Below, piece after piece: positions 36,574 to 46,698 of a DNA stretch of 64,000 nucleotides. The position numbers were made by a program, and so were the translations under genes. The DNA is from Cupriavidus sp. BIS7 (GTDB taxonomy: Bacteria; Pseudomonadota; Gammaproteobacteria; Burkholderiales; Burkholderiaceae), in contig NZ_ALOU01000049.1 in NCBI RefSeq assembly GCF_000292345.1, forward strand, positions 62,001 to 126,000, written 5' to 3'. The notes beneath the pieces were generated by a model. It did not search any database, had not been told where the DNA came from, and worked only from the letters and a program-made list of their open reading frames with translations. Position 1 is the first letter of the stretch. Each line of letters opens with the position of its first letter.

Positions 36574-36596
36574 GGCGGCCACTTCGCGTGGCCGCC
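36574..36596 (+). terminator. Hairpin after the repeat-protein gene
   Basis: GGCGGCCAC (36574-36582) and GTGGCCGCC (36588-36596) are perfect 9-bp arms with loop TTCGC, between a (+) gene and the end of ypfJ (-). It lacks a T-run. Confidence 0.5.
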
Positions 36597-36694
36597 TGCT
36601 CATAGGTTTCTCTCCCACCTGCGCGACCGACCTCCTCCTTCTCTCTCCGTCGCGCAGGTGATTTTTCCCCCGCCTGCTGTCTTTCCCTGACTTA

Positions 36695-37588
36695 TCAAGG
36701 TTGCCGCGCGGCAAATGTGTCGCATTTGCGGACGTCGCCTGTCGTCAGTCCCTGACGCAGCCAACGCACGCGTTGTTCACTCGTACCGTGCGTAAAGGCC
36801 TCGGGCACCACGTAGCCCTGCGCCTGGCGTTGCAGGCGGTCGTCGCCGATCGCGGCGGCGGCCTTCAGGCCCTGCTCGATATCGCCTGGCTCCAGCAATT
36901 GCTGATTGAGGCGCTGCGCATTGGCAGCCCAGACACCCGCCAGGCAGTCCGCCTGCAGTTCCATGCGCACGGAAAGCTGGTTGGCCTGGGCTTCATTCAT
37001 GCGGCGGCGCGCAGCATCGACCTTCCCCGATACGCCGAGCAGGTTCTGCACGTGATGCCCGATCTCGTGCGCGATCACATACGCCTGCGCGAAATCGCCA
37101 CCGGCGCCAAAACGCTGACGCAGTTCGTCGTAGAACGACAGGTCGATATAGACCTTCTGGTCACCGGGGCAATAGAACGGGCCCATCGCGGTCTGGCCAG
37201 TGCCGCAGGCAGTCTGCGTGGCGCCGGAGAACAGCACCAGCTTCGGCGGGTTGTAGCGCCGGTTCAGGTCCGTCTCGAAGATGTGTTCCCACGTGCGCTC
37301 GGTATTGCCAAGCACCTTGCGCGTGAATACCGTCAACTGGTCATTTGCGGGCGGGCGATGTGCCTGGGGCTGCGGCGCCTGCTGCTGGTGGTTCTGGACC
37401 ACGGACGCGCCCTGGAATATCACCGACGGGTCGATGCCGAAGAAATAGGACGCGGCCAGTGCGATGACGATCGTGCCGATGCCGATCGATTTGCCGCCAA
37501 TGGGCAGACCGAATCCGCCGCCACCCCCGTAGCCATCGCCGCGGCGATCTTCTACGTTCTGGCTTTCGGCTTCGTCATCGAGACGCAT
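36695..37588 (-). CDS. ypfJ: YpfJ-type neutral zinc metallopeptidase
   Basis: From ATG 37588 the product is 297 residues: a charged N-terminus with Gly-rich stretch, one TM helix (about 35-51), then a periplasmic peptidase domain with HEIGH at residues 174-178 and a downstream Glu region (MNEAQANQLSVRMELQADCLAGVWA). A Cys pair (128, 140) may form a disulfide. The ORF is open a further 41 codons, but that extension carries no domain. The family's substrates are unknown. Confidence 0.88.
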   Translation of the reverse strand: MRLDDEAESQNVEDRRGDGYGGGGGFGLPIGGKSIGIGTIVIALAASYFFGIDPSVIFQGASVVQNHQQQAPQPQAHRPPANDQLTVFTRKVLGNTERTWEHIFETDLNRRYNPPKLVLFSGATQTACGTGQTAMGPFYCPGDQKVYIDLSFYDELRQRFGAGGDFAQAYVIAHEIGHHVQNLLGVSGKVDAARRRMNEAQANQLSVRMELQADCLAGVWAANAQRLNQQLLEPGDIEQGLKAAAAIGDDRLQRQAQGYVVPEAFTHGTSEQRVRWLRQGLTTGDVRKCDTFAARQP

Positions 37589-37717
37589 TGGGGGCTCCGT
37601 CGGGGGTTCTGATATGCCGATGGAGTATAGCAACGGCATCTGACGCCCAGTGGGACGGTGCGATTCTTGTCGGACGGTGGGGAGCAAACCGACAGGTCTT
37701 GAAATGCCCACGGTGTT

Positions 37718-37760
37718 CTCCCCTCTCCCGCGTGGCGGGAGAGGGGCTGGGGGAGAGGGC
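37718..37760. repeat. REP-like palindromic repeat, one unit
   Basis: CCCCTCTCCCGC...GCGGGAGAGGGG followed by TGGGGGAGAGGG, matching the units at 31803-31911. It lies between the convergence-free ends of ypfJ's upstream region and the pyk stop, 8 bp from the latter, and may serve as a 3' stabiliser. Confidence 0.8.
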
Positions 37761-37768
37761 TCAGTGCC

Positions 37769-39235
37769 TCAAACTGCCTCGGAAACCGGCACCTTGCCGA
37801 TGTCGAGCCCGGCTACCTCCGTACCCACTTCAGCAACGCGCAGCAGGTTGGTCGTGCCACCCTGGCCAAACGGCATGCCGGCCGCGATCGTGATCTGGTC
37901 GCCCGGTGCGGCGTAGCCTTCCACCAGTGCGGCACGTGCGGCCGCCTCCACCATCTCGTCGACGCTCTGCACATCGGGGCTCACCGTCGAATGCACGCCC
38001 CAGGTGATGGCCAGGCGACGCGCGATGTCGAGGTTCGGCGTGATGCTGACGATCGGTGCGCACGGACGCTCGCGTGCCGCGCGCAGCGCGGTGGCGCCCG
38101 ACGACGTGTACGTCACAGTAGCCTTGGCGCCGATGATGTGCGTGACCTCGCGCAGCGCGGCGCAGATGGCGTCCTGGCGCGTGGAGAGCGGCGCCTCGTG
38201 CTGGGCGTCGATCATGTTGCGATAGAGCGGGTCGCGTTCCACCTCGGTGATGATGCGATCCATGATCGACACGGCCGGCACCGGATGGCGGCCGTTTGCA
38301 GATTCGGCGGACAGCATCACTGCATCGGCACCGTCGTAGATGGCGCTGGCCACGTCCGAGGCCTCGGCGCGCGTCGGCACCGGAGAGTCGATCATCGACT
38401 CCAGCATCTGCGTGGCAATCACGATCGGGCGGCCAAGCTCGCGGCAGATGCGCAGGATGCGTTTCTGCACGCCGGGCACGCGCTCGGGCGGCAGTTCCAC
38501 GCCGAGATCGCCGCGCGCCACCATCACCGCATCCGATACCCGCACGATCTCTTCGAGCTGCTGCAGCGCGGCCGGCTTCTCGATCTTCGACAGCACGCCG
38601 GCACGCGTGCCGATGATTTCGCGCGCCTCAAGGATGTCGGACGGGCGCTGCACGAACGACAACGCGATCCAGTCGGCGCCAAGTTCGAGTGCGAAGGCCA
38701 GGTCGCGGCGGTCCTTCTCCGTCAGCGCGGGGATAGGGATCACCGCATCGGGCACGTTCACGCCCTTGCGGTCGGACAGCGTGCCGTTGTTGGCCACGCG
38801 CGTGATGATGCTGCCGCTGGACACGGCCTCGATGTTCAGGCGCACCTTGCCATCGTCGATCAGCAGCGACTGGCCTGCGTTGGCGGCCTTGAACAGCTCG
38901 GGGTGGGGCAGGTAGACGCGCGTTGCATCGCCGGGAGTCGGGTCGCTGTCGAGCACGAACTTGTCACCGGTGCTGACCGCCACCTTGCCGGCCGCGAACG
39001 TGCCGATGCGCAGCTTCGGGCCTTGCAGGTCGGCCAGGATCGCGATCGGGCGGCCGGTTTCCTCTTCGACCTGACGCACGGCGTCATAGCGCGCGCGATG
39101 GTCTTCGTGCGTGCCGTGGCTGAAGTTCAGCCGGAATACGTCGGCACCGGCTTCGAACAACTGGCGGATGACCGCGATGTCCGTGCTGGCCGGGCCGAGT
39201 GTGGCCACGATCTTGGCTTTGCGCTGGCGTCTCAT
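37769..39235 (-). CDS. pyk: Pyruvate kinase
   Basis: The 488-residue protein is full length. It has the start TKIVATLGP-type RKAKIVATLGPAS, the substrate loop FRLNFSHG, the signature VMVARGDLGVELP and the ATQMLESMI block. It converts phosphoenolpyruvate to pyruvate with ATP formation. A GGAGA site is 7 bp before ATG 39235. It is the last gene of the gcl-hyi-glxR-glycerate kinase-pyk series, 32 bp after the kinase gene, suggesting that this copy is devoted to glycerate-derived carbon. Confidence 0.96.
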   Translation of the reverse strand: MRRQRKAKIVATLGPASTDIAVIRQLFEAGADVFRLNFSHGTHEDHRARYDAVRQVEEETGRPIAILADLQGPKLRIGTFAAGKVAVSTGDKFVLDSDPTPGDATRVYLPHPELFKAANAGQSLLIDDGKVRLNIEAVSSGSIITRVANNGTLSDRKGVNVPDAVIPIPALTEKDRRDLAFALELGADWIALSFVQRPSDILEAREIIGTRAGVLSKIEKPAALQQLEEIVRVSDAVMVARGDLGVELPPERVPGVQKRILRICRELGRPIVIATQMLESMIDSPVPTRAEASDVASAIYDGADAVMLSAESANGRHPVPAVSIMDRIITEVERDPLYRNMIDAQHEAPLSTRQDAICAALREVTHIIGAKATVTYTSSGATALRAARERPCAPIVSITPNLDIARRLAITWGVHSTVSPDVQSVDEMVEAAARAALVEGYAAPGDQITIAAGMPFGQGGTTNLLRVAEVGTEVAGLDIGKVPVSEAV

Positions 39236-39267
39236 GATTGTCTCCTCTCTTCCTTGCAGGGCGCGTT

Positions 39268-40599
39268 TCAGATGATCAGGATCGCGCGGAAATCGTTCAC
39301 GTTGGTGCGGGTCGGGCCGGTGACGATCAGGTCGTCGATGCCGGCGAAGAAGCCGTACCCGTCGTTGTTCTCCAGGTGCGCGCGTGCGGACAGCCCGCGT
39401 GCCGCGGCGCGCGTCAGCGTGTCGGGGTCCAGCAGCGCACCGGCGTTGTCCTCGGAACCGTCGATGCCGTCCGTGTCGCACGCAATCGCATGCACGCCGG
39501 GCAGGCCGTCGAGCGACACCGCGAGCGAAAGCAGGAACTCCGCATTGCGGCCGCCACGACCGTTGCCGCGCACAGTGACGGTCGTCTCGCCGCCGGACAG
39601 GATCACGCAAGGCTTCTGGAATGGCTGGCCATGGGCGACGATCTGGCGCGCGATGGCAGCGTGGACTTCGGCCACGTCGCGCGCTTCGCCTTCGATGCTG
39701 TCGGACAGGATGTGCGCGGTGAGACCGAGTTCGCGTGCACGCGCGGCGGCAGCTTCGAGCGATTGCTGCGCGCTGGCCAGCGTCACGCTGCGATGGCCTT
39801 CGAAGCGCGCATCGCCGGGCTTGGGCGTTTCGCCCGCGCCGCTCTCCAGATGCGCGCGCACGTTGGCGGGCACATCGATGTTGTACTTGGCGATGACCGC
39901 GAGCGCGTCGGCGCAGGTGGTCTCGTCGGGCAATGTCGGACCACTTGCGATCAGCGTCGGATCATCGCCGGGAATATCGGAAATCAGCAGCGTTTCCACG
40001 CGCGCCGGGGCGCAAGCCAGGGCCAGGCGTCCACCCTTGAGCGCGGAAAGGTGCTTGCGCACGCAGTTCATCTCGCCGATGTTCGCGCCACTGCGCAGCA
40101 GCGCCTTGTTCACGGCCTGCTTGTCGGCCAGCGTGATGCCGGGTGCCGGTGCGGCAAGCAGCGCAGATCCGCCACCGGAGATCAGGCACAGCACGAGGTC
40201 GTCGGCGGTCAGGCCCTGCACGAGTTCTACCATGCGTTGCGCGGCCTGCTGGCCTGCTGCGTCCGGCACGGGGTGCGCGGCTTCGACAACTTCGATGCGA
40301 TGGCACTCGGCACCGTGGCCATAACGCGTGACCACCAGACCGGACAGCTCGCCCTGCCAGTGCAACTCCACTGCCTGCGCCATCGCGGCAGCGGCCTTGC
40401 CCGCGCCGATGACGACGGTGCGCCCTTTCGGCGGCGACGGCAGATGCGGCGGCAGGCAGTGCGTCGCGCTCACGGCCGAGACGGCCGTATCGAACAGGTC
40501 GCGCAGCAGTGCACGGGCCTGAACGGGGTTGCGATAGTCGGGCGTGCCGGCCTGTCGCTGCGGCGACAGCAGGGCGGCGGTGGCGTCGGTGGCAAACAT
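39268..40599 (-). CDS. ttuD: Glycerate 2-kinase (TtuD/MOFRL type)
   Basis: The 443-residue protein has the DUF4147 N-terminal domain (VVIGAGKAAAAMAQAVE, LCLISGGGSALLAAP) and the C-terminal MOFRL domain (VILSGGETTVTVRGNGRGGRNAEF, DGIDG). It phosphorylates D-glycerate to 2-phosphoglycerate, linking the glyoxylate branch to lower glycolysis. AGGA lies close before ATG 40599. It sits between glxR and pyk in one transcription unit. Older annotation calls it hydroxypyruvate reductase, which is a misnomer for this fold. Confidence 0.93.
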   Translation of the reverse strand: MFATDATAALLSPQRQAGTPDYRNPVQARALLRDLFDTAVSAVSATHCLPPHLPSPPKGRTVVIGAGKAAAAMAQAVELHWQGELSGLVVTRYGHGAECHRIEVVEAAHPVPDAAGQQAAQRMVELVQGLTADDLVLCLISGGGSALLAAPAPGITLADKQAVNKALLRSGANIGEMNCVRKHLSALKGGRLALACAPARVETLLISDIPGDDPTLIASGPTLPDETTCADALAVIAKYNIDVPANVRAHLESGAGETPKPGDARFEGHRSVTLASAQQSLEAAAARARELGLTAHILSDSIEGEARDVAEVHAAIARQIVAHGQPFQKPCVILSGGETTVTVRGNGRGGRNAEFLLSLAVSLDGLPGVHAIACDTDGIDGSEDNAGALLDPDTLTRAAARGLSARAHLENNDGYGFFAGIDDLIVTGPTRTNVNDFRAILII

Positions 40600-40675
40600 G
40601 TGAGTCCTGAAATAAAACGCAAGCGAAAGCAAATGCAGCCGCCCCGAAAAGCGGCGCGGGCGGCTGCGGGCGGGC

Positions 40676-41599
40676 TTACTTCGTGCCCTTGGCGATCTCG
40701 TGGTTCGACATGATCTCGATCGCGCGGCACAGTGCCGAGTGGTCAAGCTTGCCGAAGCCGTTGGCCGCGCACGCGTTGAACAGTTCCTGCGCGGTCGACG
40801 TGTTCGGCAGCGACACGCCCAGCGCCTTCGCGCCCTGCAGTGCCAGGTTCAGGTCCTTCTGGTGCAGTTCGATGCGGAAGCCCGGATCGAAGGTGCGCTT
40901 GACCATGCGTTCGCCATGCACTTCCAGAATGCGCGATGCAGCGAAGCCGCCCATCAGCGCCTGACGCACCTTTGCCGGATCGGCGCCAGCCTTCGACGCG
41001 AACAGCAGCGCTTCGGACACGGCCTGGATGTTCAGTGCCACGATGATCTGGTTGGCCACCTTGGTGGTCTGGCCGTCGCCGTTGCCGCCCACCAGCGTGA
41101 TGTTCTTGCCCATCAGTTCGAACAGCGGCTTGACTTGATCGAACGCCTCCGAGGGGCCGCCGACCATGATCGTCAGCGATGCTGCCTTGGCGCCCACCTC
41201 ACCGCCCGACACCGGCGCGTCCAGGTACGAGGCGCCCAGCTTGTTGATGCGCGCGGCGAAGTCCTTGGTGGCGATCGGCGAGATCGAGCTCATGTCCACG
41301 ACGATCTTGCCGTAGGAGGCGTCCTTGCCAGCGGCCTTGAACGCGGCGGCAACACCCTTCTCGGCGAACAGCACGGCTTCCACGTGCGGGGTGTCCGGCA
41401 CCATCACGATCACGATGTCGGCACGCTTGGCCACTTCCTCGGCGCTGGTGCAGACCGTCACGCCGGCATCGACGAGAAACTGCGGCGCAGGGTTCACGTC
41501 ATGCACGAACAGCGTGTGTCCGGCCGCGCGCAGGTGTCCCGCCATCGGGGCGCCCATGATGCCCAGGCCGATGAAGCCGACGTTGCGTTGGTTTGCCAT
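40676..41599 (-). CDS. glxR: Tartronate semialdehyde reductase (2-hydroxy-3-oxopropionate reductase)
   Basis: The 307-residue beta-hydroxyacid dehydrogenase has the Rossmann motif GFIGLGIMGAPMAGHL, the substrate segment DAPVSGGEVGAKAASLTIMVGG and the catalytic Lys in GQTTKVANQIIVALN. It reduces tartronate semialdehyde made by Gcl to D-glycerate with NAD(P)H. Gene order with gcl and hyi fixes the role within this family of similar enzymes. Confidence 0.93.
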   Translation of the reverse strand: MANQRNVGFIGLGIMGAPMAGHLRAAGHTLFVHDVNPAPQFLVDAGVTVCTSAEEVAKRADIVIVMVPDTPHVEAVLFAEKGVAAAFKAAGKDASYGKIVVDMSSISPIATKDFAARINKLGASYLDAPVSGGEVGAKAASLTIMVGGPSEAFDQVKPLFELMGKNITLVGGNGDGQTTKVANQIIVALNIQAVSEALLFASKAGADPAKVRQALMGGFAASRILEVHGERMVKRTFDPGFRIELHQKDLNLALQGAKALGVSLPNTSTAQELFNACAANGFGKLDHSALCRAIEIMSNHEIAKGTK

Positions 41600-41642
41600 G
41601 TTGATGTCTCCAGTAAGGTAGAAAAATTCTGTGGGTTCTGCT

Positions 41643-41764
41643 CCCCTCTCCCGCAGCGCGGGAGAGGGGTTGGGGGAGAGGGCGCAGCGCTTGGAACACC
41701 GAGGTCACTTCGTAGAGCCTCGTTGCCCTCTCCCCCCGCCCTCTCCCGCCTTGCGGGAGAGGGA
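41643..41764. repeat. REP-like palindromic repeats, two units
   Basis: One complete unit (41643-41682) and a second in variant form (41724-41764; CCCTCTCCC...GCGGGAGAGGG) lie in the 183-bp gap between hyi and glxR. Same family as 31803 and 37718. Placed inside an operon, they could modulate relative mRNA stability. Confidence 0.8.
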
Positions 41765-41782
41765 GCCAAAACAAGCCGTGCC

Positions 41783-42562
41783 TCAGACGCCGTGCGCCGC
41801 GCGCCAGCCCAGGCCGGCTTCGGTAGTCGTCTTCGGCTTGTACTCGCAGCCGATCCAGCCCTGGTAGCCGATCTCGTCGAGGAAGCCAAACAGGTACTGG
41901 TAGTTGATCTCGCCGGTGCCGGGCTCGTTGCGGCCGGGGTTGTCGGCAAGCTGCACGTGCTTGATCTTCGGCAGGTTGGCGCGGATCGTATTGGCGATCT
42001 CGCCTTCCATGCGCTGCATGTGATAGATGTCGTACTGCACGTAGAGGTTGGGCGCGTTGACCTGACCGATCAGGTCGATGGCCTGCTGCGTGCGCGACAG
42101 GAAGAAGCCAGGGATGTCGAACGTGTTGATCGGCTCGACCAGCAGATCGATATGTTCCTGCGCCAGTGCATTGGCCGCGAAGCGCAGGTTCTCCACCAGC
42201 GTCTCGTTGGCCTGCTCGCGCTTTACGTTCTGCGGCAGGATGCCAACCAGGCAGTTGAGCTGGCGCACGCCAAGCACCTTCGCGTACTTGATCGCTTCGC
42301 CCACGCCGTCCTGGAATTCGCCAACGCGGTCCGGATGGCACGCGATGCCGCGCTCGCCCGCTTCCCACTTGCCGGCAGGCAGGTTGTGCAGCACCAGGTC
42401 GAGCTGGAAGCGGTTCAGGCGATCGGCAATCTGGTCGGCATGGAACGCGTACGGGAACAGGAACTCCACGCCACGGAATCCGGCGCGGGCGGCGGCCTCG
42501 AAGCGGTCCAGGAAGCCGACTTCGTTAAACAGCATCGTCAGGTTGGCTGCGAGCTTTGGCAT
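41783..42562 (-). CDS. hyi: Hydroxypyruvate isomerase
   Basis: The 259-residue TIM-barrel protein of the xylose-isomerase-like family matches Hyi: MPKLAANLTMLFNEVGFLDRFEAA at the start, and metal-site glutamates in LLVEPINTFD and QYDIYHMQRMEGE. It interconverts hydroxypyruvate and tartronate semialdehyde, allowing hydroxypyruvate to enter the glycerate route. It begins 98 bp after gcl in the same operon. Confidence 0.93.
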   Translation of the reverse strand: MPKLAANLTMLFNEVGFLDRFEAAARAGFRGVEFLFPYAFHADQIADRLNRFQLDLVLHNLPAGKWEAGERGIACHPDRVGEFQDGVGEAIKYAKVLGVRQLNCLVGILPQNVKREQANETLVENLRFAANALAQEHIDLLVEPINTFDIPGFFLSRTQQAIDLIGQVNAPNLYVQYDIYHMQRMEGEIANTIRANLPKIKHVQLADNPGRNEPGTGEINYQYLFGFLDEIGYQGWIGCEYKPKTTTEAGLGWRAAHGV

Positions 42563-42660
42563 TGTTTGTCTCTCTCGGTGTCTGGGAAAAACCCGCCACG
42601 CCCGCCCCGGTGGAGCGGGGCAGGGTGGCGTACTACGGGGAAACGGTGCTTGATCGTTGC

Positions 42661-44445
<1,785 letters not shown>

Positions 44446-44730
44446 GTCTGTCTCCAATACGATTCAAAACAATGGGTGGGATTTGTTCTGGATCCGATGC
44501 TATGCCTGCACCGCCTGTGGATAAACAGAAGCGCGATCAGTTGATTCGATACCTGTGGTTAGTAATGTTGCAGCATGTACCGATCCGATGTGACCGTGGC
44601 AGTACGCATTCACCGGTGCTCCCGGGCTCCCCCACGGCGTGGGGTCTGACGCGATTTACTGCGTTCCGGTCTATCGGCGGCGCGGTCCTCGGTCCAAAAT
44701 AACGGGTTTCGAATCGCCCTCTGCCTTGCC

Positions 44731-45408
44731 ATGTACTCGCGGCTGCCAACCACCTACGAACTGATTGAAGCGCTACAGACGGCACCGGCTGCTAACGCTG
44801 AGAGCCGGGTTGCCAAGGGGCTGTGGACTGGATTCGTCCTGGCGCTGCTTCCCACGCTGGCCGGCGGCGGGGCGCTGCTGTGGTGGCACCGTGTGCTGGC
44901 GCAGACACCTCCCACGTGGCTGCCACAGGCCTTCCACGTGTTGCTGGCCGTCAGTGGCGTGCTCTATGTCGCCGCGTGGTTCGCGCGCCTGCTGCGCGGC
45001 CGTGCTGCGCTGCAACATCCGCTGCGCTGGCTGTCACATCGGCTGGACGCGGAATCCGAGGCCGAGAATGCTCTGCTACTGCGTCTGGGGCGGATTCCGG
45101 CGCTCCAGCTACGGGCCCGCCAGCGCCGCGTGGCACTTCAGGCGCGCCTTTGGGAGGGCTGCGCACGCACCATGGCACTGGTGCTGGCCATCGGTCCCGC
45201 CGCCGTGATCCTGGCCGACGGGCTCGCTGTGATGGCGCCCGGCAGCGGCCCCGCGCTGGTGGCCATCTACGGCGCGGTGCTGGTGGCCGGTTGCGCGCTG
45301 GCGCTGTTCGCCCAGTTGCAATGCAGTTCGCCGCTGCGCCGGCTGGCGCATGTGCTTGGCGAGGCCGCGGAGATCAGCGAAGCCCTGGGCCGCCAGCGCC
45401 AGACCTGA
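44731..45408 (+). CDS. Membrane protein of unknown function
   Basis: The 225-residue product has four hydrophobic segments in two pairs (about 30-52 and 65-84; 145-170 and 176-198), with a charged cytosolic loop of about 60 residues rich in Arg and Leu between the pairs. No family was recognised. It diverges from gcl across 285 bp and precedes a LysR regulator by about 115 bp. Confidence 0.65.
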   Translation: MYSRLPTTYELIEALQTAPAANAESRVAKGLWTGFVLALLPTLAGGGALLWWHRVLAQTPPTWLPQAFHVLLAVSGVLYVAAWFARLLRGRAALQHPLRWLSHRLDAESEAENALLLRLGRIPALQLRARQRRVALQARLWEGCARTMALVLAIGPAAVILADGLAVMAPGSGPALVAIYGAVLVAGCALALFAQLQCSSPLRRLAHVLGEAAEISEALGRQRQT

Positions 45409-45523
45409 GGGGGGTTGAAGGGCACCGGGTGGGCGCCGGATGGGCGTCATTGCCGCGCGGGGATGCGCAGCAAGGCTCTGATGCCTCACAATGTGCCGGC
45501 AGGAGACATTTGGCTTAGCTGGC

Positions 45524-46435
45524 ATGGACAAACTCAAACAAATCGAAGCATTCATCGCCGTGGTGGAACACGGCAGCATGGCCGCGGCTGCGCTGACGCA
45601 GAACGTCACGCCGGTCATGATCGGCCGCCGCATCAACGCGCTGGAGGCGCGCATCGGCGTCAAGCTGCTGCACCGTTCCACGCGCCGCATCGTGGTGACG
45701 GAGCAGGGCGCGGCGTTCATGGAGCAGTGCAAGAAGGCGCTGGCCGACCTCGACCGCGCCGAGATGCTGATCGCCGAAGGCAAGCACAAGGCCACCGGCC
45801 ACCTGATCGTGTCGGCACCGGCCGCGTTTGGACGCAAGCACGTTGCGCCGCATGCGCCGGCGTTCCTGGCCGCCAATCCCGAGGTACAGATCTCGTTCAA
45901 CCTGACCGACCGCGTGGTGGACCTGGTGCGCGAGGGGTACGACCTCGGCATCCGCATCGGCGGTGCGATCGATCCGAACTTCGTGGCAATCAAGCTGGCA
46001 ACCAACAAGCGCGTGGTGTGCGGCACGCCCGCTTACTTCGCGAAGTACGGCGTGCCACATACGCTGGAAGACCTGGAAAAGCACAACTGCCTCGCATTCA
46101 ACCTTCAGGGCGGGCAGCAGCGCGGCTGGTACTTCCAGCAGAACGGCAAGACCGTGACGGTGCGCGTCAACGGCAACCTCGACTGCAATGACGGGGAACT
46201 GCTGCACCGCTGGACCGGCGAGAGTCTGGGGCTGGGCTGGCGCTCGACCTGGGAAATCCTGCCGCAGCTGGAAAGCGGAGAGCTGATTACGGTGCTGGAC
46301 GAATACGCGCTGCCCGACTACGACATCCTCGCGGTGTACCCGCAGCAGCGGCCAGTACCGGCCAAGATCCGCTTCTTCATCGAACACCTGAAGCAGGCAT
46401 TCGCAAAGCCGGGGTATTGGAGTAGCAGGGTTTGA
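45524..46435 (+). CDS. LysR-family transcriptional regulator
   Basis: The 303-residue protein has a winged HTH at residues 1-60 (MDKLKQIEAFIAVVEHGSMAAAALTQNVTPVMIGRRINALEARIG) and a periplasmic-binding-like effector domain (about 90-300). The sequence falls in the large CrgA/AaeR-like subgroup, whose members regulate nearby metabolic operons. The gcl operon is 1.1 kb upstream and divergent, so it is a possible but unproven target. The ATG at 45524 begins the canonical DKLKQIEAF strand. Confidence 0.88.
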   Translation: MDKLKQIEAFIAVVEHGSMAAAALTQNVTPVMIGRRINALEARIGVKLLHRSTRRIVVTEQGAAFMEQCKKALADLDRAEMLIAEGKHKATGHLIVSAPAAFGRKHVAPHAPAFLAANPEVQISFNLTDRVVDLVREGYDLGIRIGGAIDPNFVAIKLATNKRVVCGTPAYFAKYGVPHTLEDLEKHNCLAFNLQGGQQRGWYFQQNGKTVTVRVNGNLDCNDGELLHRWTGESLGLGWRSTWEILPQLESGELITVLDEYALPDYDILAVYPQQRPVPAKIRFFIEHLKQAFAKPGYWSSRV

Positions 46436-46491
46436 GATGTCTCTCCCGCCGTGCGGTAGAAGGGAGGGGAGAAAAGCAATATCTACAAAAG

Positions 46492-46522
46492 AAAAAGCCC
46501 GCAGCCATTGCGGTCTGCGGGC
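46492..46522 (-). terminator. Rho-independent terminator for the yqiK operon
   Basis: Read on the minus strand, GCCCGCAG (46522-46515) and CTGCGGGC (46504-46497) form an 8-bp stem with a 10-nt loop, followed by TTTTTC. It lies 177 bp beyond the flotillin stop. On the plus strand it is preceded by an A-run, so it may also stop the lysR transcript from the other side. Confidence 0.7.
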
Positions 46523-46698
46523 AGCCCTTCTTGCGAAGGACGGGGAGAGCTCATGAAGTGCGCCCCCGCAACTCCATGGCTAGGGGAATGATGCGCTCCC
46601 ATCCATCCTTCGTCCTTGATGGCGATCAAGCCGGAGGCATCATCCCACCAGATTCACACCGAACTTCAATCTTGCAGCGGCATGCATAGTGCCTACAA

